Positions 20,496-31,186 of a DNA stretch of 64,000 nucleotides are shown here, in pieces (position 1 is the stretch's first letter; the number at the start of each line of letters is the position of its first letter). The notes beneath the pieces are model-generated. The model was not told the origin of the DNA, did no database searches, and was given only the letters and a program-made list of their open reading frames with translations. The translations under genes were made by a program, and so were the position numbers. This DNA comes from Melitaea cinxia (taxonomy: Eukaryota; Arthropoda; Insecta; Lepidoptera; Nymphalidae), in NCBI RefSeq assembly GCF_905220565.1, contig NC_059409.1, positions 14,502,549 through 14,566,548 of the forward strand, given 5' to 3'.

Positions 20496-21532
20496 TAGTA
20501 CGTAGTCCGTAGTTTTTTTTTTGTCGGTAGAATGGCTTTCATAAGCTGTACATCAATTTTAAGGCAAAACTTCATACTTGAGTACTAATACGTCTAACGG
20601 TTGTTCTCTTTTAGCATAATTTACCAAAAAAATAAAATTAAATAATCATTTCAAATATTTTCAATTAACCGCAGCTTAAACGGCTTAACCCGCTATTGTA
20701 CTGTCAAAAACGGACCCTTTCTCCGGACTTCAATACACTTTCAGCACTTGTCATTGGCAAAATCATGGGCGAAAAGCTGATGAAGCCATAGTCTTTAAAG
20801 AAGAAGAAGATGATGAAAGTACCACTCCGGCCTTATTCTCGTGCTCGACTCCCGATCGTAAAAAATATTTATTTTTATACAAGTATATTTTGCTTCCTCG
20901 CGAGTCTCCTTCATGCCTTGTAGATAATATAAAACCATCGGTCCCATTTGCTATCATAACAATTTCTTAATCGTAACTTTTTGTTTGAAGATTATTTGTC
21001 AATTTGCTGTGGAACACGTCATGAATTAAGTTCCAACCATTCTCCTATAGGTGAGATGATATCTCACAGCAGCAACTTATTACATAAAAGGATTGCAATC
21101 CCGCAAAACGGGAGCTCGAGAGAATGCAGGATTATTTACTCTTCGAAACGCGGATCCGCGGATACCACAAGTTGAAAAATTTGCGCTAAATCTTTACGGT
21201 TTTAACGAATGAGCTATGTAATAGATGAAGTAATGATAAAATCTTTGATATCTCTACCGACTTTCTATTAAAGAGTAATAAAGTAAAAAACCACGTGCGC
21301 CTAGTAAAATATATAATAGAATCAATAGATATTAAAACATAAATTATGAAGAAGAATTCGAAATACAAATTCGTGACATCTGTCAAAAAATATTTTTATA
21401 AAAATTATAAAAATATAAAATGAGGTTTTATTATTATTCAGATATAAAAACTTTGTATATGTGTGAATATCCTATACCGTAACATTACGTGTGGTGCGAG
21501 GTTGCTGGCTGGGAGATGACACTATATTAATT
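20496..21532. other. Unassigned AT-rich stretch
   Basis: No domain in the open frames here. GAATTAAGTTCCAACCATTC near 21024 faintly recalls the SINE-B body. Confidence 0.35.
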
Positions 21533-21731
21533 ACTCGCTGTGACCCGCGGTTATACCCGCGTTAATTTGAGGAAAAAGCGCACATGACAATATTATATAG
21601 CCTACATATAGCCTTCTCTCTTATCTAACACAAAAAGATTTTTTTTAATTCGAATCAGTATGTATAGTTTCTGAAATTTGCGCGTTTATATAAAGAAATA
21701 AACTTCTCAACTTTATAATATCAGTATAGAT
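21533..21731 (-). mobile_element. Small Helitron-like element
   Basis: On the minus strand it starts TCTATACTGATATTATAAAG and approaches its end with the hairpin CGCGGGTATAACCGCG and GGTCACAGCGAG. The CTAG end has changed. Confidence 0.55.
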
Positions 21732-22779
21732 AATAATATTTATTTATTTATTAATCTAAACCTACAGTTAAACAAAAGTAATGAATTAAATCACAATATT
21801 AATTTTTCTATTAAAGGGAAATACTCTCGTATGTTATCCCCTTCGTAATTTAAGTTCAACAATTCTGTTGAATCTTCTGTAGCTGAACTCCGAAAAGGTA
21901 AACGCTATTTGCTTCTTACGAGCGTACTTCCAAAAAGTTATAACCAAAAGTTAATCATGGTAATAACTATTAAATAAAGTAAGCATTTTTACACAATAAT
22001 GCACTAACGAGTTTTTGCTTTAATACTGTCCCCATAACATGATATTTAGTGCTGCATTCGAAAGCTTTATATGATTGTACACTCATACTTATAACATGAA
22101 AGTCACCCGTAGACGAGTTCTCTGATTTATGATGGCTCAGTGTTGTAGTCGCGCGAATAATTCATGAACTTCAGACAGATTCCCTTTGTAAATTGAACCG
22201 AGAACGTTTTAATGAAATCTGAAAATTCAAGTTGGTATTTTGTGTAGACTTAACAATCTTAATACATTTATAAATGTGATAGTTTATACGGATGTTGGTT
22301 AATCAATCACGCAAAAATTTGTTGAATTTGTTGTAAATGAATTTGGTATTAAGTAAATATTGGGTTTGGGCTAATAATAGGCGTTTATATTCTAACTTCT
22401 CTATACTTTATTCTGTACACGCGGACTTTACAAAACCAAATACACAGCAGAGCAATTAATTAACATCTTTAGTCGCCATCGATGACAAGAGGACAGTGAA
22501 TGATACCATACATAAAAATATAAATTAGAGTGGGTGGGCACAGATAAACAAATGTTTTTATTGTACTTTATACAACAGTAAACGAAGGTTCGCAAACGGC
22601 CACGAAGGTACGTTCCTCTCCTCTTAAGGTGCAGATGTCCATGGGCGACGGTAGCCATTTAGCATCAGATGGTTTCGTCCGATAGTTTGCTCCCATTGTT
22701 ATTAAATATAGTTAGATATTTTTTCACATATATCCACAAGTTTGGAAGTTATTATATTATTCTATAATTATTTATGTAT
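21732..22779. other. AT-rich stretch without recognised feature
   Basis: The 76-codon minus-strand frame at 22428-22658 shows no domain. Confidence 0.4.
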
Positions 22780-23058
22780 AACTGAGGTTGGGTACAGCAG
22801 GAATTTTCCTGCTAAAAATATGGAGCAGTCCTACTGGGTAGTACCTTGAACTAACAGAAGATCACAGCTAAATAATACTGCTTTTAAGTCGTGTTATGTT
22901 TCTGAGGTGAATAAGGTGACCAGAGCTCTTGAGAGAATTGGGGATAGGGTCGTCAACGCGCTGGCGATGCTTCCTGTGTTGCAGACGTCTATTAAGCTAC
23001 AGTAATCGCTTACCATCAGGTGACCCGTACGCTTGTTATTAACTTAGTTACGTAAAAA
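22780..23058 (+). mobile_element. SINE-A copy
   Basis: AACTGAGGTTGGGTACAGCA to ACTTAGTTACGTAAAAAAA, near full length. Confidence 0.85.
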
Positions 23059-23246
23059 AATGGAAGGCACAATATATTGTGTGTGAACACAAAGCTAACC
23101 CAACAGTTTATCTGAAAAACACGATCAACCATACACAACTTTTCGCTTATATTAACCAATAAATGTAAGCTTGGACACGTGAATATAATAAAATAAATCA
23201 TGTTGTTATTAGACAATTATTAAAATCAAATTTTAATTTATTTTAA

Positions 23247-24334
23247 AAGGGGACTGTCCACTTTGTATGGGGTTTTCGGCCCCGAGTGGGCAGTGACTGA
23301 GAATAATAATTATATATTAAGTTAGTAGCACTAACACGTAGGAATTAGAAAAATGATATAGTTTTGTGTCCAGGTGTTTCATTGTTTGTTTGTGGATAAT
23401 TACAAGGTTTCTGAAATAAAAAAATCATTGTTTTTGTTATTTTTGTTTTACTAATCGGATTCGTACGTTAACAGAATGTGATCTAAAAACTAGGCAGGTA
23501 GATTTATAAAATCTTAGAACCTTTTCCAGCCCAAAAACCAAATAATTGTCATGACATGGGCACAACAACCTGCTGTCCGTCGACCAATCATGCAGTTGCA
23601 ATAATATTTATTTATGGCTTCTCTGCCTGACCTATATTGTTTACATATAAAATAAATACAAAATATATTTTTCTACTTATGTGCCTACTGTGTATTTTAC
23701 GTCGCAGTGGTGATGAATTCTCGGTTGACGGAAAACCTTTCAGTAGGTTGCTATATCACTATCACAGATTATCACTATGAATATGAATATGGAAGTCAAA
23801 TGAATGTATGACGCAAAAGTCTGAAGTTTAGGGTTTCCATAATAAATAATATTTTCAATAAACAAATAAATCGATTAAATCGATAATCGAATTTAATATA
23901 ATTAATTCCTTGCTTTTTATTTAGTCAATAACAATGTTTCTAAAATAGTTTATTTTGCACCAAAGTTAAATGTTTTTTACTAAATACACTTTTATAGATA
24001 ACTTTTTTCTTATTAATTCGATTTAACAATACTTTTAATCGATATTAACAAATAATTGATTTAAAAATATTTTAAAATCATTTGTTCGTTAATAATTATT
24101 GTTTGTTTAAGACTGGCAACGTGGTGTAATCAAATCACCAACCGAAAAAAAACTTCTAGTTAGTATATAATTAATGAATTAAAGTACTTATTAAATAAAC
24201 TTTTTATCAGTTTATATTGATACAACTGAAAATCACGAATAATCATGATTTAATATATGAAAATTTTTGGTATATTTGTTTTTTTTTTTGTATGAATTCT
24301 GTTCACGCTGGGCCGAAAATGGACAGTCCCCTTT
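23247..24334. mobile_element. DNA element with GGGGACTGTCCA inverted ends
   Basis: AAAGGGGACTGTCCA followed shortly by GGTTTTCGGCC at the left is mirrored by GGCCGAAAATGGACAGTCCC then CTTT at the right. The interior of about 1 kb is AT-rich with no transposase. The superfamily is unknown and a target duplication could not be defined because a foldback abuts the right end. Confidence 0.55.
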
Positions 24335-24470
24335 CGCCGAGTTGCACGAAACAAAATTAAAATTTAAGTAGAGATTAAACTAATTTAATCACAAGAATTT
24401 CATACAATTCTTGCGATTAAATTAGTTTAATCACTACTTAAATTTTAATTTCTCTTCGTGCAACTCGGCG
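24335..24470. mobile_element. 136-bp foldback element
   Basis: Arms of roughly 60 bp beginning CGCCGAGTTGCACGAA and ending TTCGTGCAACTCGGCG are almost perfectly complementary, with only a few mismatches and a short loop near CATAC. The sequence would form one long hairpin. It has no coding capacity; TTT is present on both sides. Confidence 0.8.
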
Positions 24471-24745
24471 TTTATTTATGAAATAGCGCTAAATTAAGTT
24501 TCGTGGTAGCGCTAAATTAAGTTTCGTGGTGGCTAAATGTGGGTGATAACTAGAAATAAGAATCCACAAAATATAAATATATTTTGTTTGACGATACATT
24601 GTCACAGTAGTTACAGCTCTGGCTGTTGCGCTGGCGGTCATGGGCTCGATTCCCGTTCATGGCAAACGTTTGTATAGACCATTCAGATATTCGTCGTGGT
24701 CTGGGCATTGTGTGTGTTTACGGACTTAAAGCTTAAAAAGCTTAT

Positions 24746-25022
24746 ATAAGCTTCTCTCAAACTATTTCTATGTTGTGTGTATTGAAATCTCTAAATTTTA
24801 ATCTCAGAAAGGGCTTATTTAATTGTTTTACTAACGACTTAAATAGATGTTAAAAATAAAACATTATTTTCATTTAATGTCATAAGAATCGTAGAGTGGT
24901 TATTAAAATTATTCTAAGTGCTATTAGCTCGGTTAAAGTGTATTGTCATTGACATTGACTTATAAATATAAAATTAGAATTTTTTTAGTTAAACTCGCTA
25001 ATCTGAAGACCTCAGTCAGTCA
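24746..25022. other. AT-rich stretch without recognised feature
   Basis: AAGCTTAAAAAGCTTATATAAGCTT at 24728-24752 is a cluster of HindIII-type palindromes (shown in part as AAGCTTATATAAGCTT). No gene seen. Confidence 0.4.
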
Positions 25023-25027
25023 GTTCA

Positions 25028-25145
25028 GTCTATTGCAGTCCACTGCTGGATATGGCTTCCCTAAGTTTGCGCCAGACGTCTCGGTTTTCCGCAATTCTTA
25101 TTCAGCCTTCACCGTCAATCTTACGTAAATTGTCAGTCCAGCGAG
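25028..25145 (-). pseudogene. RTE LINE 3' end: C-terminal codons
   Basis: The minus strand reads RWTDNLRKIDGEGWIRIAEN then RDVWRKLREA before drifting out of frame, matching the RTE C-terminus. It joins directly to a piece of SINE-C in the opposite orientation. Confidence 0.75.
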
Positions 25146-25265
25146 ATAACCATCCTGCAGCTGGATTTTTAAATATACAGACCGAAGACGAGGAGCAACG
25201 TCTTCGGTGCGATAAAGCCAGCTCTGCGGTCACCAACCCATCTGCCCATCGCGGTGACTATGGGT
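25146..25265 (+). repeat. SINE-C internal fragment
   Basis: GATAACCATCCTGCAGCTGG, CAACGTCTTCGGTGCGA and GCGGTGACTATGGG follow the order in the complete SINE-C copies. Confidence 0.75.
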
Positions 25266-25921
25266 AAAATTCTTATCCGAGGACCTACTAGCTCTAAGTA
25301 TTAGATAACATGTACTTATCGAGAATGTCTGTATAGGCTATATAAAATACTACACTACGATTAATAGGACGGATAAAGTTTATTCCTTTTGACAACGTTT
25401 TGGTAGTGTGAAGAATCACGTTGGCCATCGAAAAGGGAGGATCCTCCGACCAGACGGTTATTGTGTCTGGTGGGCTACTGGTCCCGACGGTTGTTGTCGG
25501 GATCTTGTATATATACTTAATCACTTTAAAAGCTCTGATAGCGCGATGTAGCATAAATCAGTTTTCTCTAATTACGTAGTTTGTAGTAGTTCGTATTTCG
25601 CGCGATAGATGTCGCCACAACGTACCAAAATAATTAAATAATTAACTAGCAGCGCCTTACGTCATCACAATAGGTTCAGTAGTTTAACCTGAAAGATTAT
25701 CAAATATCCACCTTACCACAACCACAACCTTACCAAACAAACTTTTGCATTTATACTCGATATTAGCATGATAGGAAAATTTCTATGCGAACGAAGTTTC
25801 GGGAAACAGACCTGAGACAGACCCTTATTGTATTTCCGTAAAACATGTAAAATAACACTTTTAAATTGAAGTTTGAAGGTATATGAGTAAAATACATCAT
25901 TCAATTCAGTCGGATACGCTT
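25266..25921. other. Unassigned stretch
   Basis: A minus-strand frame of 86 codons (25294-25554) covers a GC-balanced block around GGTCCCGACGGTTGTTG. No domain was recognised and its status is unclear. Confidence 0.35.
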
Positions 25922-26000
25922 CAGCCTGTATGTATGTAATATCCCACGGCTGGGCATAGGCCTATTTCCCCATGTAAGTGAAGGTTCAGAGCAATCTGTA
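25922..26000 (-). mobile_element. SINE-B, 3' fragment
   Basis: TAATATCCCACGGCTGGGCA and CCCCATGTAAGTGAAGG match the complement of the SINE-B end. Confidence 0.7.
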
Positions 26001-26080
26001 TAATTATAATATAATACCAGTCGGATAGTTTTATCAATTACATGTAAAGAAGGGTCTTCTTGAAAATCGTCCATAAATTA

Positions 26081-26249
26081 ATTACAGCCTATACAGTCCA
26101 CTGCTGGACATAGGCCTCCACAAGTTAACGCCAAAAATAACGTGAACTCATGTGTTTTGCCCATAGTCACCACGCTGGGCAGGCAGGTTGGTGACCGCAG
26201 TACTGGCTTTGTCGCACCGAAGACGCTGCTGCCCGTCTTCGGCCTGTGT
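26081..26249 (-). mobile_element. SINE-C, 5'-truncated, with 12-bp duplication
   Basis: Only the 3' half of SINE-C is present. GTCCATAAATTA is repeated exactly at 26069-26080 and 26250-26261, so the truncation happened on insertion rather than by later decay. Confidence 0.88.
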
Positions 26250-26414
26250 GTCCATAAATTATTTAATTATAAATAATTCAGTACCGCCAGCTCATATACA
26301 CATTAATTATGTATTGAGACGAGTAAGTAGCTTTGAGAAACAACCCTAATAAGGCGTCTTTAATTGACTTTACAATGATCACGTTCATGTTTTATTACAT
26401 GTCGACGTAAATAA

Positions 26415-26521
26415 TACCCAACGCCGACCCGCATTGGAGCAGCGTGGTGGATAAAGCTCTGATCCTTCTCCTACATGGGGAAAGAGGCCTATGCCCAGTA
26501 GTGGGATATTACAGGCTGAAG
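26415..26521 (+). mobile_element. SINE-B, 5'-truncated, with 12-bp duplication
   Basis: The last 100 bases of SINE-B ending GTGGGATATTACAGGCTGAA are bounded by CGACGTAAATAA at 26403-26414 and 26522-26533. This shows the 3' boundary of SINE-B and supports target-primed insertion. Confidence 0.88.
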
Positions 26522-26533
26522 CGACGTAAATAA

Positions 26534-27463
26534 AAGTCGTTTTTTTATTTGAGAATAATCAAATTTATGATTGATATTATTCATATTTTTCTTAGTTAAC
26601 AATAAAATGTTATTATTGATAAAATAACATTTTAGAAAGTCTCGAAGCGCCTACATTAATAACATAAATTTACCTGAATGAGTCTAAAACAGCTGGTAAG
26701 TATTTCACTACAAGCATCTCTTCTTCAGGTGAAGAGTTGGAGCTTACGTCGCCAAGCTTCTATTGTGGATGACGCGATCGGTGAAGCGATGTGGCACGAT
26801 TTATTTTCCCTATGTATATAAATACAAATATTTGTTATTATTATGTGCAATTATGTATGTGTGCATTTATATATTGTATAATTATGTATTTAGTATATAT
26901 TATATTTTTATTATGTATGTTTATATTGTACACGCTAATTTTGCGACTGTAAGTAACTTATAAGTTATATTAAGGCGACTTATAAGTTTCCTGTGGCAGG
27001 AAGAGACTACTGGAAGAGATTCCATCATGGGATAAGTAGTGCCTTTGTAACAGCATTGTTTATAAGAGCTATTTTCTTTTGCTATCCTATTGCTCATAAA
27101 TTGTTATATAAATAAATAAAATAAATAAATTTGTTTAAATCACGATTAAAACCCTTCACATTCACTATTAATGAAAATTTCGTTCCGCTGCACCAGACCG
27201 TTTCTGTAATAACACGAAACTCGAAAAATCGATAGGAAGTACATCATTTTGTAAGGCTTCATTTTTCAATGAAGTCTGAAATACCCCGTTTCAAGGAAGT
27301 AAGAGGAAGCCATATCTTTCAGCCGATTCTAAGATATACTATATGACTTATTTTTGTCAGAACTTATATAGGAAAGTTTACTTAGTTAATGTAAGATATA
27401 TAATTATAATATATAAGTCAATCTGTAATATGTAAGGGAAGGTTTTAGTAATTATTCTTTCGT
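26534..27463. other. AT-rich stretch without recognised feature
   Basis: The 66-codon forward frame at 26763-26963 is a run of Tyr, Ile and Val codons in (TA)-rich DNA. (AAAT)n occurs near 27110. Confidence 0.4.
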
Positions 27464-27474
27464 AAGTTCTAACG

Positions 27475-27810
27475 AAAAATAAATAAAGAATTTAGCCACC
27501 CCCTCTCTTCCCGTGGGTGTCGTAAGAGGCGACTAAGGGATAACAAGGTTCCACAACCATCTTGGAACTTAAGAAGCCGACCGATGGCGGGATAGCCATC
27601 CAACTGCTGGCTTTGAAATACACAGGCCGAAGACGGGCAACAGCGTCTTTGGTGCGACAAAGCCAGTACTGCGGTCACCAACCCGCCTGCCCAGCGTGGT
27701 GACTATGGGCAAAACACATGAGTTCACGTTAATTTTGACGTAAACTTGTGAAGGCCTATGTCCAGCAGTGGACTGTATAGGCTGTAATGATGATGATGAT
27801 GATGATGATG
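27475..27810 (+). mobile_element. SINE-C, full length, with 11-bp duplication
   Basis: From AAAAATAAATAAAGAATTTA to the pure (TGA)n tail at about 27787-27810. AAGTTCTAACG is repeated at 27464-27474 and 27811-27821. This is the cleanest copy of the family here and defines both ends. Confidence 0.92.
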
Positions 27811-27874
27811 AAGTTCTAACGTACTCCTAGAAATTTCAGAATTAAAAGTACATATAGGTATGTGTTAATCTAGG

Positions 27875-28485
27875 CCTTAAACTACTGCTGGGCATAGGCT
27901 TATTTCTCGATGAGAGGAGGAAAGATCGAAGATTAATCCACCACGCTGCTCCGCTGCGGGTTGTCGGATTATTCCCTATTATGAATAAAGATCGCTATCA
28001 TCTATTAATGATAACCACTGTGATCGACTGCTTAACGTGTTCTTCCATGCACGGTGGGGAGACCCACAATGATAGGCAATCAGACCGAGAAGAAATATTC
28101 GAATAAATACAAATATCCATCAACTGAGGTAGGGCACAGCAGGAATTTCCTGCTCAAAATATGGAGCAGCCCGACTGAGGTAGTACCTCGACCTTACAGA
28201 AGATTACAGCAAAATAATACTGTTTTCAAGCAGTATTGTGTTTCTGTTGGTGAGTAAGGTGACCAGAGCTCCTGGGGGGATTGGGGATTGGGTCGGCAAC
28301 GCGCTTGCGATGCTTCTGGTGTTGCAGGTGTCTATAGGCTACGGTAATCGCTTACCATCAGGTGAGCCGTACACTTGTTTGCCGACCTAGTTACATTAAA
28401 AAAAAAATCCCGAGCGGAATCGAAACCGCAAAACGTCGGTGTTTTAAGCGCCTACACGCACCACTACACCGTAATGGTTCTTATA
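27875..28485 (-). mobile_element. SINE-B2 containing a SINE-A
   Basis: Tail and body at 27875-28121, tRNA-like head at 28408-28485 (CCCGAGCGGAATCGAAACCGC on plus, the complement of a B-box). The intact copy at 61848-62165 shows that TATCCA and CCCGAGCG are normally adjacent, so SINE-A landed between body and head. Confidence 0.8.
28122..28407 (+). mobile_element. SINE-A copy nested in SINE-B2
   Basis: AACTGAGGTAGGGCACAGCA to GCCGACCTAGTTACATT plus ten A. No long duplication is visible at the junctions. Confidence 0.9.
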
Positions 28486-28619
28486 CTATATTCTTATTAA
28501 ATTGCATTTTGTACTTTTAGAGTGAAAGATCCGCAAGTATTCCATTCACTAATTTTCATTTATAATGCAAAAATATTAATGTGTAACCATTACAATATAC
28601 CAGAACTTATGTTCATATA

Positions 28620-28968
28620 CGGATGCCGCGTTGGTGCTACGGTTACAGCCATGGATTATACTTGTTGCGCTGGCGGTTGCAGGTTCGATCCCCGCACATG
28701 ACAAACATTTGTATTGGCCATACAGGTGTTTGCCGTGGTCTGGGTGTTTGTGCAGTCCTTGTGGGTCTCCCCACCGTGCCTCGGAGAGCACGTTAAGCCG
28801 TCGGTCCCGGTTGTTATCATGTACACCTGATAGCGATCGTTACTTATAGTAGGGAATATATCCGCCAACCCGCATTGGAGCAGCGTGGTGGATTAAGCTC
28901 TGATCCTTCTCCTACATGGGAAAAGAGGCCTATGCCCAGTTGTGGGATATTACAGGTTGAAGCGATTG
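28620..28968 (+). mobile_element. SINE-B, full length
   Basis: Starts GGATGCCGCGTTGGTGCTAC (A-box region), has B-box AGGTTCGATCCCC at about 28679, the body with GCACGTTAAGCCGTCGGTC, and the RTE-like tail GGCCTATGCCCAGTTGTGGG. Length about 350 bp. The open frames on both strands are shadows that recur in other copies. A clean target duplication was not found. Confidence 0.85.
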
Positions 28969-29127
28969 TCATAAACTTAGCCATAGGTTATCGAGGTCTG
29001 ATATAGTTTGTGTCGTGTCTTCTATCTTTTAGCACTGGTTTGGAAGAGAATAGAAAGGATAAAAGTGAATCAATAATAATTATGTTTACTTATTAGCTTG
29101 TGCTGTTCTTCAAAAGAGGTGATAATT

Positions 29128-29335
29128 CTCTCTTGCAGAATCACAGACGTCTATAAGCTGTTTTCGAGGGTTGCTATGAATCGTCTCGCCACAAGACTCG
29201 ACGAATTTCAACCACCAGAGCAGGCTGAGTTTCGAAATGCTTATAGCATCGTAGACCACATCCAAACTATTCGGCATATGATACAAAAGACTGGAGAGTC
29301 TAATCAGCCGCTTTGACTCTGTTAGGGCCTAGGCT
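29128..29335 (+). pseudogene. RTE reverse transcriptase fragment
   Basis: RITDVYKLFSRVAMNRLATR, then FQPPEQAEFRNAYSIVDH, is the RT region just before motif A and resembles the fragment at 18.7 kb. After QPL a deletion removes the motif A codons, and FDSVRA follows in another frame. A dead remnant. Confidence 0.78.
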
Positions 29336-29857
29336 TTCCTGAATTATACCTACTTATGCCTTCCATCTTATCCTCCTAATAGAACCTTATAGAATTTCGT
29401 GATGAAATATCCAGTCGTCAGTCAAATCATGTCAAATTTTATGGAATTCCATTCAGTGGTTTTGGCGTGTTGCATGGTCAAGACACAGACAGAAAGACAC
29501 ATGATACTGTCTGTATAATTACTGGAGAGATTACTCCTTTTTAACCGACTCCTAAAAAACTAAGAGATTCTTAATTCGTCTGTGTTTATTTTTTTTATAT
29601 ATATTTAACTTGATGAACATACAAAAACTTTACTTATTTTTTTTTTAATATTTTTGTTACCCAATCTTTAATACGAATACGAAAATAAATTCACTTTATT
29701 AAGCTAATTAAAAGTAATTAAAAAAAAAAAACAACTCTAAGGTTGCCGGGCATAAATGGCTACTGAGCGATAAAGCCGGCTAATTCTGCACCTCGTTTTG
29801 AAGTTTCACTTTTTCTAATAGCGTTTTGTAATTTTTATTGTCTTGTGCAACAGAGGT
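29336..29857. other. AT-rich stretch with repeat F scraps
   Basis: TTTTTAACCGACTCCTAAAAA at about 29538 (here in part, TTAACCGACTCC) is a repeat F end; the rest is unassigned. Confidence 0.4.
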
Positions 29858-29955
29858 TTTTTCCAAAAAAGGAGGACATTCTCAATTCGACTGTATTTTT
29901 GTGTGTTACCTCACAACTATTTACTGGGTGTAGCGATTTTGACGAGTATTTTTTG
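29858..29955 (+). repeat. Repeat F fragment
   Basis: TCCAAAAAAGGAGGACATTC, TCAATTCGACTGTATTTTTG and TTTACTGGGTGTAGCGATTT in family order. Confidence 0.65.
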
Positions 29956-29991
29956 AGTTATACGTACTAATACCTAATATTATTATCATCA

Positions 29992-30262
29992 TCTATACAT
30001 ATAATAGAAAAGTAAATGTAATATGTTTCTGCACGCTAATCTCAGAAACGGCTTATCCGATTTTGATACGGTTTCACTACTATATCGTAGTAAGCTTCAC
30101 TTAACATTAACTGTTTGTTTAACATCAAAAAAGTTATGTCAATTTAAAGAACCACGTTGAACATGTAAATACCTAAATGACGGTGTTTATAATCTAAAAT
30201 TAACAAAAAAAAATGCTGTCCAAAGTCACTATTCACGCGGACGAAGTCATGGGAACAGCTAG
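29992..30262 (+). mobile_element. Small Helitron-like element (271 bp)
   Basis: Starts TCTATACATATAATAG, includes CTCAGAAACGGCTTATCCG, and ends GGGAACAGCTAG before T. CACGCGGACGAAGTCATGGG is the remains of the subterminal hairpin. Confidence 0.7.
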
Positions 30263-30537
30263 TATTTAATATCACTAGTCAATATACATTAAAGTCGGTT
30301 TCATTTCAGTTTCAGAATAAACACAGTTATTCTTAGTTAGTTTCATTTTCAATTTTCAATCAGCACAAAACAGTTGAATTTGTTTATAAAAGGCGATAAA
30401 GGTTCCACTTTTGTTATTTTTGGCCGGATGCGAATACTCACTGCATTAATGACTAAACATCCGTTGTATATAATATAATGGTTTTAAACGTATAGCGACA
30501 TATTCATTGTGAAATGTAGATTAATAAACATAAATAT

Positions 30538-30808
30538 AACTGGGTAGGGCACAGCAGGAAATTTTCTGCTCATAATCTGGAGCAGCTCGACTGGGGATGT
30601 ACATCGACCTTACAGAAGATCACAGTTATATAAACTCTACTACTTCCAAGTAGTTGTGTTCCTCTGGTGAATAAGGTGATTCTTAGGGGTTTTGATCAGG
30701 GTCGACAACGCACTTGCAATGCTTCTGGTGTAGTAAGCGTATGTCTATAGGCTGCGGTAATCGCTTACGATCTGGTGGGCTGTACGCTTTTTTGCCGACC
30801 TAGTCGTA
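30538..30808 (+). mobile_element. SINE-A copy, diverged
   Basis: AACTGGGTAGGGCACAGCAG to TTGCCGACCTAGTCG. It has more substitutions than the copies at 28 and 46 kb and no clear poly(A). Confidence 0.8.
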
Positions 30809-31186
30809 ACGTTTTACATTTTATAGTGTTACTTACAGATTTGTTGTTAGTATAAGTAATGTTATTTTTTAATGGAATGTAGTCGATATTTGTAGGTATC
30901 TTCTCCATTCAACGTCATTGCCGACACCAATTTTATTTGTTCACTTACTAACTGCAATTTCTGTTGCGTATGATATACCTACCCAAAAGTTGTCTGGAAA
31001 AGATCGCTCTTTCAGCGATAAGACCGCCTTTGTACATCTTTCATTTTATGTTATTATTTTGTTGTTTTGTTTTAATGGTGTACAATAAAGATATTATTCT
31101 TAATGCTGAATATATACGTAGAAGTAAAATCTACAATTATAAAAAACTGATGGAAAATTCCTTCTTCTTCTTCTTGTGCCTCTCCA

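Larger units (their letters stand above)
23155..24745 (+). repeat. Duplicated locus A, interrupted by a TIR element and a foldback
   Basis: CAATAAATGTAAGCTTGG at 23158, GAAATAGCGCTAAATTAAG at 24480 and the tRNA-like block GGCTGTTGCGCTGGCGG at 24620 correspond in order to 41010-41275, where they lie within about 270 bp. The extra 1.2 kb here is the pair of elements listed next. GTAGCGCTAAATTAAGTTTCGTG is itself duplicated in tandem at 24486-24530 (shown in part). Confidence 0.65.

Noticed and set aside
25294..25554. An 86-codon minus-strand frame as a gene
   Set aside because: No recognisable domain, no promoter or splice evidence; left as an unassigned stretch.
26763..26963. Forward frame of 66 codons rich in Tyr and Ile
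   Set aside because: Simple TA- and TGT-rich DNA with no domain; expected by chance.
28576..28868. Several similar open frames on both strands, also at 3.5 and 54.7 kb
   Set aside because: All are SINE-B sequence; their mutual similarity is copy similarity.
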